NCBI RefSeq assembly: GCF_000003605.2
Contig: NW_003120921.1
Span: 571,143-604,096, forward strand
DNA from: Saccoglossus kowalevskii
Lineage: Eukaryota > Hemichordata > Enteropneusta > Harrimaniidae
Length of the DNA: 32,954 bases
Direction of reading: 5' to 3'
Shown here piece by piece: positions 21,301 through 29,679 of this stretch (position 1 is the first letter of the stretch; every line of letters begins with the position of its first letter). The notes beneath the pieces are model-generated. The model did no database searches, was not told where the DNA came from, and worked only from the letters and a program-made list of their open reading frames with translations. Made by a program: the position numbers and the translations under genes.

Positions 21301-24300
21301 TCACCTCACTACGCACGGCCATTTTTCCGCGGTTGTTTCATTTGAAACCGAACTACAAAAAGTGGAAAAAAACGTATGTGACATCCGAACTATTCATTAA
21401 TGTCAAACTTCAGTAAAAACGTAAATACGAACCATTTTATCGCGGAATATGTTTTGCAAGGTAATGTTATAGTAGTGAAATGGCGCACGTGATACACTAA
21501 AACTTGGAGGAAAAAACGTTCTGTTATCGAATATACTGTAAAATGACTAATTTTCACTGGGTTTAAATTTCACTGATTTACCATTTCAGGCATATTCAGT
21601 GGGTTTTAAATTTACGGTTTCGTCATTTAGATAATGTGTTCTATGCTTAATTTTCCATATTCACTGTGTTTTAATTTAGCGCACTTTTCCAGACAGCGAA
21701 ATAAGCTAAATTAAAACCCAGTGAATAATTACCCCCTTTACAGTAGTTGGGAAAGAAACATTAAGGACTATTTTCACTGAAAGGGGTTTCCTAACATTTC
21801 CGTTCATCTTGTATTCTGGTGAATATTTCCGTTGAGTGGAAACCCCGGAAAACACTAAACCTGTTCGAAAAACACTAAACCTGNNNNNNNNNNNNNNNNN
21901 NNNNNNNNNNNNNNNNNNNNNNNNNNNNNNNNNNNNNNNNNNNNNNNNNNNNNNNNNNNNNNNNNNNNNNNNNNNNNNNNNNNNNNNNNNNNNNNNNNNN
22001 NNNNNNNNNNNNNNNNNNNNNNNNNNNNNNNNNNNNNNNNNNNNNNNNNNNNNNNNNNNNNNNNNNNNNNNNNNNNNNNNNNNNNNNNNNNNNNNNNNNN
22101 NNNNNNNNNNNNNNNNNNNNNNNNNNNNNNNNNNNNNNNNNNNNNNNNNNNNNNNNNNNNNNNNNNNNNNNNNNNNNNNNNNNNNNNNNNNNNNNNNNNN
22201 NNNNNNNNNNNNNNNNNNNNNNNNNNNNNNNNNNNNNNNNNNNNNNNNNNNNNNNNNNNNNNNNNNNNNNNNNNNNNNNNNNNNNNNNNNNNNNNNNNNN
22301 NNNNNNNNNNNNNNNNNNNTTTTTCAACAGGTTTAGTCTTTTTCAACTGGTTTAGTGTTTTCCGGGGTTTCCACTCAACGGAATATTTCAATACTATTTC
22401 TGGCTTGAACGGGTTCGATTTTCCGCGTCTAACTGCCATAGAACACAAAGGTTCTTGTAAATTTATAAAGTTAGTCATTTATTGTACAATCTAATGCTTT
22501 CTCATCTGGGAAAGGATTGCACTTTTCTAACGCAATTCATGTATATTTTAATCCAATTAAAGGAACATTTATTCGGAGCCATGGCGTGAAACGTCCTATT
22601 AATGTGATTGAAGTAACGAGTGACTCACGCATAACTTTGTTAACCGACAGGGACTTGCAGTTTGAACATATTCGATTATGCAAATGAGTTCTATGCAAAG
22701 CTGCTTTGTGCAGTGTTGATGATAAGTAACGCGCATCGAACTGTGCGGAGTTCGATATGACGCCTTACTAGCCGATTTTGGCTAAAAAAGCGCTCCGTCG
22801 CCTCTTAACACTAGTGTTTATACACGGAACTTGATAATATTTTTTCCAATTTAAGTTGCTTTTTAATCACGTATTTTAGTGAAATATTGTTCAATGAGCG
22901 AAATATTAATGTCATTAATAATCCAATCTTCGAAACAACATAAACTAACACATCGTTGTGTCGTCACCGGAAGCGCTGTCCCAGCACAAACTTGGCTGGT
23001 TCCCGCCTCAAGTGTCATGGCGTACCAAGCCACAAGACTACCATTCGCAAAGGACGCCGGGAACCAGCGAAAGCACAAACCTGTGTCATATGACGCCTTA
23101 CTAGCCGATTTTGGCTAAAATTCCGCTCCGCCGCCTCTTTACAACAGTGTTTACACGCGGAACTTGATATTGCTTTTTACAATTTGGGTTGCCTTTGAAT
23201 CACATATTTTAGTGAAACATTGTTTATAGAGTGAAATATTATTGTCATACATAATTTAATCTTTGAAACAACAGAACACACCTTGCGCGATATGCGTCAG
23301 ATCGGTGTAGAAGACGCCGACCTTCAGCGTCAATGCTAACACATAATAACGATGTACTTGCGTAATTTCCGGTTTCAACTAATTCGAAAATAGAACATCC
23401 TTTAACGCGATACAATCACGCATGGAACGCCTTCCGAACCAGACACTAGTATCGTAAACTTATTGCAAATTTGCGCAATTTTGGCCCAGTTTGTTCTTAC
23501 AAGTTTTCTGAGTTTCATTTATCATTATTTAGTAAACAGGCCCATGGCACGATTTAATAATTTTGTAAAATACGTGCCAACCGACGACTGACTTCGAAAC
23601 GTTCGAAATTCCGAACAAACTCCCGGCACACCTTGCGTCACATCGGTGTAGATATATAGAAGATAATATTTGGTAATCGTAGTCCTAAATAACTATTAAA
23701 AATAGCTAAAGAAGAATATACATATTATTATTCGGTGTAGAAGACGCCGACCTGCAGCGTCAATAACCTCGAGTTGCTATTGCCGACGGTCCGTTCATGG
23801 CTCACTGGACCACAAAAATCCCCGGATGTTCCTATTCTAAAGTGTGTTTGATTGGCGGGGGGATGAAGGCATGTAATAAAGAAGAACAACACTTGCACCT
23901 ACAGCGTATCCAATACTGTTATCGGCACAACAAAATTATTTTGAAAAAAAAGTTGAATATTAGCTAAAGTAACGACTCTATTTCAGTGTCCTTACCCTGT
24001 TAGTTTTAGAAATTCTATTCTATGTTCAATATGGTTGTTCACATTATGTAGCGGGAATCTAATACAGGTGTTGCTTTCCCAATATATACGTGTTTGTCGT
24101 ATTACAGTAGCGTCATTTGCACCTGTAATGATAACATTTGTTGTACATATCGGTAAACATTGAATGCAAATAAACACAGACAATTGCTGTATAGAAGAAA
24201 TGTACATCATACTTACTTACTTGAAGGCATTATCATATATGGCACTTTTGCATTTGACCAACGCTTTGTAAGAGAAGCGTGAGCTTTTCTATCTTCCACG

Positions 24301-24580
24301 CCACTTGTCTTCGAAACTACAATTTCTTTCCTAGCTTCCTCTTGTTTATCTGTTAACTTTATATCAGACTTCAAAGTACCGGGACTGGGTTGCTCTTCGG
24401 GAGGTTCTGGGCGTGTCTAAATAAAATAATATATATATATAATTAAATATGTTAGTTTTGATTTTGAAGCTGTGATATGTTTTTACGCTCAGATGTTTGA
24501 CAGTTACAACTTACCGCATATGTGTCAAACACAAACATTGTCATTACTAATAATATGTATATTGCTTGAATCCTTGCCAT
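15253..24580 (-). CDS. secreted astacin (M12A) zinc metalloprotease with two C-type-lectin-like domains, ten exons
   Basis: Exons from 5' to 3' are 24580-24515, 24416-24221, 24122-23996, 18380-18311, 17866-17663, 17500-17374, 17118-16863, 16757-16703, 15753-15492 and 15325-15253. In order they give a signal peptide, an acidic propeptide ending in LTKRW, the astacin domain, lectin domain 1 and lectin domain 2, about 475 residues. The zinc site is HEIGHAIGFWHEQTRWDR (His159, Glu160, His163, His169). The Met-turn is SVMHF, with Phe218 where astacins have a zinc-ligand Tyr. All four astacin cysteines are present (NTCIRF, GCWSHVG, SCAT, MYNC). The usual FxGD propeptide switch is not visible. All junctions keep phase except exon 7/8/9 (exon 8 is one base off). 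Family role: extracellular protein cleavage, with lectin domains probably targeting. The substrate is unknown. Confidence 0.85.
15440..15468 (+). repeat. (AAC)n microsatellite in the last intron of the astacin-lectin gene
   Basis: About ten perfect aac units. Confidence 0.95.
15492..15753 (-). CDS. astacin-lectin exon 9: first part of lectin-like domain 2
   Basis: The acceptor is tatcacacag and the donor is gtgagt. It is phase 1 in and phase 2 out, with 86 codons. NAQCE, INFWVDGRISDN, ITYSDGSK and PNEPDGDGSCLIL align position by position with exon 7, so the two domains are tandem duplicates with the same intron layout. Confidence 0.83.
16703..16757 (-). pseudogene. astacin-lectin exon 8: end of lectin-like domain 1, one-base frame break
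   Basis: This 55-base exon has a clean acceptor (tttaaag) and donor (gtaaag). The phases of its neighbours require 53 or 56 bases. Read from the left, it loses both cysteines. Read from the right, it gives the standard lectin end DTSCNKQQKYICS, preceded by a TAA. So one base is missing or added near 16745-16757. It could be a real null allele, a pseudogene or an assembly error. Confidence 0.7.
16863..17118 (-). CDS. astacin-lectin exon 7: first part of lectin-like domain 1
   Basis: It has 84 full codons, phase 1 in and phase 2 out, donor gtaaga. Landmarks are TQCEF, SEASLNWARSALLANGD, YWIDGT, ITFSDG and NEPDGSGSCLHL. These match the W-x-D-G and E-P-D...C blocks of C-type lectin folds. The parallel start (both exons begin CA then seven codons before CQ/CE) with exon 9 fixes the acceptor. 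Confidence 0.82.
17374..17500 (-). CDS. astacin-lectin exon 6: end of the protease domain, GC donor
   Basis: The acceptor gaattcag gives YFSLNGSYTMTANNPADQDK in phase 0; the nearer acceptor attttag would break the frame. It ends LLANIMYNCT. To reach exon 7 in phase 1 the donor must be CAG|gcaggt, a GC-AG intron. Without splicing the frame would end 9 residues later (CTGRCISKSHGC-stop), a possible short form without lectins. Confidence 0.8.
17663..17866 (-). CDS. astacin-lectin exon 5: zinc-binding helix and Met-turn
   Basis: It has 68 codons, phase 0 at both ends, donor gtaaga. It starts KRTIAHEIGHAIGFWHEQTR and ends GSVMHFGAK. The three His ligands and catalytic Glu are intact; the residue after MH is Phe instead of the usual Tyr. 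Confidence 0.92.
18311..18380 (-). CDS. astacin-lectin exon 4: GCWSHVG segment
   Basis: The acceptor is catttgtag and the donor is gtaagt. It is phase 2 in and phase 0 out. CWSHVGYTGLLRQQVSIGFS then CAT carries the second and third conserved cysteines just before the zinc helix. The frame works exactly with exon 3 across a 5.6 kb intron. Confidence 0.85.
18381..21800. other. left part of the 5.6 kb astacin intron
   Basis: No host exon is visible. Poly-G runs lie near 18570 and 19350. The palindromic word gtgtatacac is repeated near 18998. A decayed copy of repeat module A lies at about 21176-21225. Several open frames on the plus strand (for example 20466-20924, 152 codons) carry no motif I recognise and may be transposon debris. 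Confidence 0.45.
21658..21727. repeat. inverted repeat / hairpin, 23 bp arms with one mismatch
   Basis: Arm 21658-21680 (tattcactgtgttttaattt plus agc) pairs with 21705-21727 around a 24-base loop. Two similar cattcactggg/ttttaaattt words precede it at about 21553 and 21596, so the region is a small cluster of MITE-end-like sequences. Confidence 0.8.
21819..22388. mobile_element. palindromic element holding the assembly gap, terminal inverted repeats of at least 60 bp
   Basis: The left border (21825-21883; ttccgttgagtggaaaccc then cggaaaacactaaacctg) is the near-exact reverse complement of the right border (22322-22384). Both sides carry inner 18-20 bp subrepeats of the type gaaaaacactaaacctg. 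The element would be about 570 bases if the gap size is real. The gap interior is unknown. Confidence 0.8.
21884..22319. other. assembly gap, 436 N
   Basis: A run of N. Open frames reported across it have no meaning. Confidence 1.
22755..23766 (+). repeat. second locus of the modular repeat: B (partial), A, B with inserted tail C, tail copies
   Basis: The order is: partial B at 22755-22953, A at 22954-23037, B from 23086, a 60-bp copy of tail C inserted at 23277-23336 between gaaacaacag and ctaacacataataacgat, the rest of B to about 23650, and a last tail word at 23733-23766. The partial and full B copies differ by more than 10 percent, while the B copies at this locus and at 9032 are much closer. 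It lies in the astacin intron between exons 3 and 4, antisense to the gene. Confidence 0.82.
23996..24122 (-). CDS. astacin-lectin exon 3: helix A and first cysteine
   Basis: The acceptor is atcattacag and the donor is gtaagg. It is phase 1 in and phase 2 out, with 41 full codons. YWESNTCIRFPL matches the astacin segment with the first disulfide Cys. Confidence 0.83.
24221..24416 (-). CDS. astacin-lectin exon 2: propeptide and mature N-terminus
   Basis: The acceptor is ttttatttag and the donor is gtaagt, phase 1 out. The 65 codons start with the proline/glutamate-rich TRPEPPEEQPSP and end with LTKRWSNAKVPYMIMPS. KRW followed by a strand ending in PY is the usual join of propeptide and catalytic domain in astacins; cleavage after KR would be furin-like. 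Confidence 0.83.
24515..24580 (-). CDS. astacin-lectin exon 1: start and signal peptide
   Basis: ATG at 24580 opens 22 residues, MARIQAIYILLVMTMFVFDT then YA: one Arg, then a hydrophobic core, as in a signal peptide. The donor is gtaagt, phase 0. A possible 5' UTR acceptor (gtttgtctacag) ends at 24611 on the minus strand, so an upstream untranslated exon may exist. Confidence 0.82.
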
Positions 24581-24644
24581 CTTGACCAGATGTCCTATCA
24601 GTAAATGTTTCTGTAGACAAACATCAATAGAATGTGTCAGAGTA

Positions 24645-24818
24645 TGTTGTCAATGTTACGCAGGATTTTATTTCATATAATTTGATGTTACACTCTCTTG
24701 GGCGAACTTTGGATATGGATTCTGGTTATACGTTAAAATCGTGTTGACATCTCTCATTATTTACTGCCATCAAATCCCACACCCTCCCCGAAATATGCCT
24801 AATCCAGGAACTCCAACA
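24645..24818 (+). repeat. copia 5' LTR (shortened)
   Basis: It shares with the 3' LTR the words ttatttcat, gatgtta, gtgttgacatctct, atttactg, and ccaatcca/taatcca...ctccaaca. It is about 80 bases shorter, through a deletion near its start. Confidence 0.75.
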
Positions 24819-24832
24819 GGTTATGGGTCCAG
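24819..24832 (+). other. copia primer-binding site for a half initiator-Met tRNA
   Basis: GGTTATGGGTCCAG follows the LTR end directly. It differs by one base from the complement of the anticodon-stem region of eukaryotic initiator tRNA-Met. Copia-class elements prime from this internal tRNA fragment rather than from the 3' CCA end. Confidence 0.75.
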
Positions 24833-24854
24833 TAGAGAGTTACCTGGAAAATAC

Positions 24855-25190
24855 ATTAGACTGGTATTTGATGGGGATGAAACTAAATAGAACAATGGAA
24901 GTTAACATTCCTCGGATACATGACTGCAGTGATTGAAAGAAACCCTGCTGTTGAATGATGAACCGGATGATAAAAAGAATGAAGACGCCTTTGCTGATCG
25001 TATCCAGTTCCTAGATGATAAAAGTCTTTTTTGATAATGAGAGATGCGATAGATGATAGCAGGAAAGCATTGAAATACTGCGAGCTCACTGTGCTGGTAG
25101 AAGTAAACCCAGAGTAATTTCTTTGTATACACACTGACTTCGCAGGTGAAGTCATCAAATAAAACAGTAACTGATTACATTATTAGGTTA
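24855..25190 (+). pseudogene. copia Gag N-terminal fragment, frameshifted
   Basis: Across three frames the copia Gag signature can be followed: LVFDGDE, EQWKLTFLGYM, NEDAFADRIQFLDDKS, IMRDAIDDSRKAL, GRSKPRVISLYT and VTDYIIR. Several stops and frame changes interrupt it. It stops right after VTDYIIR, where RT sequence starts. Confidence 0.75.
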
Positions 25191-25350
25191 ATCCTTGTAT
25201 GTATGTGAAACGTGTTGATGACATGTTGATAGTAATATTTGTCTGGGTAAATGATATGATTTTAGAAGCAAGTAATGATGAGTTAATGTATGATATTAAA
25301 GAGGGGTATAACTGTAAATTTCACATGAAATATCCAGATATATTATCATC
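25187..25350 (+). pseudogene. copia reverse transcriptase fragment
   Basis: NPCMYVKRVDDMLIVIFV then WVNDMILEASNDELM matches the YVDD block of copia RT, with the catalytic YVDD decayed to WVND. The frame continues straight into an RNase H word (LSSCEAEEI) after a deletion. Confidence 0.78.
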
Positions 25351-25583
25351 TTGCGAGGCTGAAGAAATCGACGTGATGTGAGTAAAATCCTGCGACAATG
25401 GCTGAGGACAATCAAGAAACTATTGCATTATCCAGAAATCCTGTCCACCGACATAGATTAAAGCATCTTGATATTCGTTGCCAATTCTTTCGTACTGAAT
25501 TGAACAATGATAAAATAGTCATTATATATTGTCCCACTAAACCAGCTACAAAATTCGAGCTGAAAAGTTCAAAGTTATTTTGA
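25350..25583 (+). pseudogene. copia RNase H C-terminal fragment
   Basis: LSSCEAEE, then after a frame change EDNQETIALSRNPVHRHR, KHLDIRCQFF and YCPTKPATKFEL match the end of copia Pol (NDNQ.AI.L..NP...R.KHID.R.HF...YCPT). It runs to just before the 3' LTR. Confidence 0.82.
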
Positions 25584-25591
25584 TATTACTG

Positions 25592-25843
25592 TGTTGAATT
25601 GTATTTACATTATATCACGAGTTCAATAAGGTTGTTACAGTGTGATCTCAATAATACACAAGATCTTATTTCATGGAATTCGATGTTATAGCGCCCTGTC
25701 GAGGGAACGTTTGATAGAAGTGCCCGGACCTCTCATGCCTTGTGGTTATGTACGTTAATATCATGTTGACATCTCTGTTTATTTACTGTCGTCAAATCTC
25801 ACATAATTGCGTTCCAAATATGTCCAATCCAGCGCCTCCAACA
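25592..25843 (+). repeat. copia 3' LTR
   Basis: It begins TGTTGAATTG and ends CCTCCAACA, aligning with the 5' LTR over its last 170 bases with clear divergence. The insertion is therefore not recent. Confidence 0.75.
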
Positions 25844-26863
25844 GTATATCTCATTTAAAACGAGTTCAATTGAAACACACCTTAAAACCTTATTTTTGCC
25901 GCGGACACTTTAGACAAGTTCAAATCTCTGATTATTTTCGTTATGCCTTGTTTTCTTTAATTATGAGAAGACATTAATCGTCGTTGATTCTCGTTTGAGA
26001 ATTTAAAAAATTAGTGTGCAGAGGTGTGAGGTAATATTCCTGCTTCTCGTATAAAATAATACATACAATGCTAACAAACAGAAATGAAATATATATATAG
26101 ATGATTTTCATTTCACTGTCGCACTATTTTTTTCTTGAGTTCAGAGGATTTTTAGGGTTTCTGGGAGGTCCCAGCAATACAGCAAGGCAAATGACCTGTG
26201 AGATAACTCGAATCTTCATGGTAGAAATCATTTGGCTTGAAATCATCGCCAGCTCAATAGCGTTGTGTGGTATCGATAGAATACTAATCATGCAGTTAAA
26301 TTCAAATTGACAATTATATGTGTGGTGTTGTTATGAAAATGCTCACAAAACAAGAGTAACATTATGACATTGACAAAGCCAGTCATCACCGTCAGTGCTC
26401 TGGGCAATCTGATTAAAATCTGATGTAGGTATAATTATTAATTTAAATTTAAAAATAGAAGAATGGAGCCCACACCGTACATCGGATTTTAATCAGACTG
26501 TGTCCTGGGAAACCTAGGTATCGGCGTATCACACTTTTCATTTTTTATTTTTATTTGGTGTTTTGTCAATAAAATGAAATATTATGTAAGTGCATGAATG
26601 ACGACAGCTGGGTTATCGAGAAAGCCAGGTTTTGTTTCATAGTAACCCGGTTTTCGCCATTTACTATTTCGCCATGATTTCACCATAACGCTAACGCAAG
26701 CCATACATCACGTCATTTCATCACCCGAGATGCGAGTGCCAATGGTAATATTTGATTTACTTAAACTCTGGATGTGTCTGTCGCACAAAGTTTGAGAAAC
26801 ATTGACATTGATCCGCAAGCTGAGCACAGTGTCACAGTTTATGGTAGAACTGTTTACTACCTA
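25844..26863. other. non-coding spacer with one inverted repeat
   Basis: No exon is supported. At 26408-26427 and 26478-26497 a 20-base inverted pair (tctgattaaaatctgatgta, one mismatch) flanks a 50-base AT-rich spacer. The similarity extends weakly outward, as in a small MITE or hairpin. Confidence 0.6.
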
Positions 26864-27152
26864 TATTTAGAGTACTAACAAATTTTCACTCATGGTCCGG
26901 TTAGACTTAAAATACACCACGAATATTAACTTTTGAGATATAATTGTTGGTATGTGTTGGTTCTTGGATATTTTATCTTCGTCGTCCTGTACTCCGTTTA
27001 GTAATTCGAACTTCCCAGTTTCCGTAAAAAAAGTTAGTTTCGCGATTTCGACATCGAAAATGCATTTGCTTCACTATTTACCAAGGGACGGCCGCTTAGG
27101 TATATGCTCTGTAACTTGTAACAAATGAACCTAAAAACGTTAGGTAATCAAA
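26864..27152 (+). repeat. 285-bp direct repeat, copy 1
   Basis: It starts tatttagagtactaacaaat and ends cgttaggtaatcaaa. It includes taaaatacaccacgaatatt, gtaattcgaacttccca and ggncggccncttaggta. The match with 29400-29679 covers the full length, with scattered substitutions and small indels. The ends are not TG..CA, so these are not typical LTRs. Confidence 0.85.
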
Positions 27153-29118
27153 CAAAAATGACGTTGTACTAAAGTCCAAAAAGTACGTTCAAGGTCTGAT
27201 TTTTTTCGTAGCATAAAAACGATTTACTCCCTTGCTTATTGTGACACCCTCAAACCAACTGATTTCCATTCCCCTCAAAAGTCAAAATGGTATGTGCCTC
27301 CATTTTACGCCACGACTCTTGCTTGACGTGTTCATTTGCCTTCAATTACGTTTAAGTGGCTGTCACATTTGTATTCTTGCTGATAACATTTTAGTTCAAA
27401 TTCACGTAGATATCGCCGAGAAAATTCAAGAAATCTTTCATTTCTTTTTCAAGTAACATGCTGGGAATCAAATTAGCATAACAATGCGTTTGAAGGGTGT
27501 CGCCATTTTATTCGACAGCTTTCCACACCAGTGTCACACCACAGACAACTAAAACATTAAAACCTTTGTTGGGAAATGTGCATTAAATTGCGTTTTAGAG
27601 TCCCTCAAGTTTTTTTCCAAAGACTGTAATCGCACCAGAGATAACCAGAACATTGATTTGTTTCAAAATCGTTCGTCGTTAAATTCACCTTTAAAAACGT
27701 TTTTGACCTTTGTCACCTATTCCCCCACCAGCGTGAATTACAGCACTAATATTTGTTCCCCGGGAATCTATAATCAACTAATACAAATGCAATATATTTG
27801 GTGTAACTTTACATTTATAAAACATTTAAGTATGTCCCATAAGAAAGTTTCCCAATTTTCTGCCTAAACATGTTTTCAACGAAAGAATTCAATTAGTAGG
27901 TAGGTAAAAATTACAACATATTTCACTACTATAAGTTTATAAAATCTCCTGGGCTCGACAACTAACAAAGACGGGAAATAAAATGTTTATTTATTTTTTA
28001 CTATTCTCTCACCAAAGAGAATTACAACACGAAAGTTTGTTCCCCGATTGTCTGTAATAAAACTGAATTCACGTCCTAAATTCATAAAGGTGAGTGTCAT
28101 TTGAGGCCTCACTGATCACTGCGTGTCCCGGGATCTATTAGGTCGCTATCGACGAGGTAAAAAGTCCTTCCCTCGCTTGGTTATTATCACCATTTTCGTC
28201 GCCAGAGGGATTCACTTCCCAAATTTTGGTTCCCGGTCACCTCTAATAAACATCCCATCTAACACCTTGGTTGAATTGATGATAAGCAAACAATCATGGT
28301 AGATTGGCCCGACCTTCACTCGATCGGAGATGCAAGGGAGATAAGACTCGATTTTCATAGACGCAGGTCGTTTAGATCGGACGGTTACTTTTGTTTCAGG
28401 TTCGTTGTTGTTTTGGGTGAATTTAGAATAGAGGGTCGGCAAGGGATATTTTCGTAAGCTGTAATCAATTGTTTTTATTTTCGTAATAATGTAATTTAAA
28501 TAAATAAAAAACGTAAATCCGTAGACATGGGCAAGGTGTAAAATGTAATCAGCTATTTTAATCGTCCGTAAATTGTACAAAGATCTTATTTTTTGTAAGC
28601 GTAAAAAGCATTTTCAACTTTAAATGTCGTAATTCGTACGCAATTTCCAATTTTGATTCTTGAACGCAAATTATCAAGTATGTTAAAAAAATGTAAAATG
28701 TAATTAGGAATTTGCTTTATCCATAAAGTGTAAAAAAACTATTTTTTACTGTAATTGGAACTTTCCTTTTTATTTCCTGTAAAAACGTAATGCTGTGGGC
28801 GGCGAAGGCTGACAGATTGTTTTTGGTTATGTGGCCGGCTCTCATGGCACGGACAACTGACATTTGCTGATTTTTTTTACTACTCTGACGTGGACTGGGC
28901 TGTATATAACAGGTAGACACTGACAAGTAAGTAAGTAAGTACTAGTAAACAGTCCGGGACATAGTCAATATAGAAGTCTGAATCAGTTAGGCCCTGCATC
29001 ATTGCGCAGTAGTCCATTAATGAACGAAGTTCACATAACAATCTTATGCTAACAAATCATCCCATAATTATTGACAAGTTGTTACTAACTTATACTAAAA
29101 CAATCCGGTAGGCTGGTC
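27153..29118. other. interior between the two 285-bp repeats, with degenerate internal repeats
   Basis: The related segments at about 27728, 28011 and 28200 share the plan caccag.g.gaattacag.ac, tttgttccccg and tctntaataaa. I find no RT, transposase or host exon. A 122-codon minus frame (28212-28580) overlaps one of these repeats and is not recognisable. Confidence 0.5.
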
Positions 29119-29392
29119 GGCGATCCGCTCCGCTCAAAAAACAAGCAACATGTTTTCGGCTTTTGCCATGGTAGGACATGAACGTAAAGGTAACTTCGGT
29201 TTATAACTAAAACCGGGCACCGTATACGAAGTTCGCAAAAAAAAAAACAAAAAAAAAAAACACTTCCTTGTCAAGTATGAACAAAATCGGCCAAGCCAAA
29301 AAAATCACAGAAGAATTAATACGTGAAAACTAAGCAAATCACACACACACAAAACTGTAATTTTAAGGGCAATCCTAGCGGAGCGGATCACC
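29119..29392. mobile_element. small MITE with 16-bp terminal inverted repeats
   Basis: GGCGATCCGCTCCGCT at 29119-29134 is inverted as AGCGGAGCGGATCACC at 29377-29392, one mismatch. The interior holds two A-runs and a short CA run but no gene. Its right end lies directly against the second 285-bp repeat. Confidence 0.7.
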
Positions 29393-29399
29393 AATATGT

Positions 29400-29679
29400 T
29401 ATTTAGAGTACTAACAAATTCCTACTTCCGGTCCGATTAGAATTAAAATACACCACGAATATTCACTTTTGAGATTCTTGGTATGTGTTCGTTCTTGGAT
29501 ATTTCAGCTTCGCTTGTACTTCATTTAGTAATTCGAACTTCCCAACTTGTGTAAAAACAGAGAGTTTCCTGATATCAATATCGAAAACACCTTGGCTTAA
29601 TTATTTGCTGGGGGCGGCCACTTAGGTACGTGTTCTGCAACTTGCAGCACATGAACCTAAACACGTTAGGTAATCAAAT
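29400..29679 (+). repeat. 285-bp direct repeat, copy 2
   Basis: Same order of words as copy 1 at 26864-27152, same strand, 2.5 kb downstream. Confidence 0.85.

Larger units (their letters stand above)
24645..25843 (+). mobile_element. Ty1/copia retrotransposon, internally deleted, with both LTRs
   Basis: The direct LTRs (24645-24818 and 25592-25843) start TGTTG and end CTCCAACA. Between them, in order, are a primer-binding site, the N-terminal part of Gag, a short RT piece and the end of RNase H. Integrase, protease and most of RT are missing, and frames are broken by shifts and stops, so it cannot move by itself. I see no clean 5-bp target duplication (gagta / gtata). It points away from the astacin gene, whose ATG is 65 bases to the left. 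Confidence 0.85.

Noticed and set aside
22405-22420. gggttcgattttcc, similar to a tRNA B box
   Set aside because: No matching A box, acceptor stem or anticodon arm at the right distance.
21836-22478. Long frames over the N run
   Set aside because: They are open only because N cannot be translated.
28212-28580. 122-codon minus-strand frame
   Set aside because: It overlaps one of the degenerate repeat segments and has no family signature.
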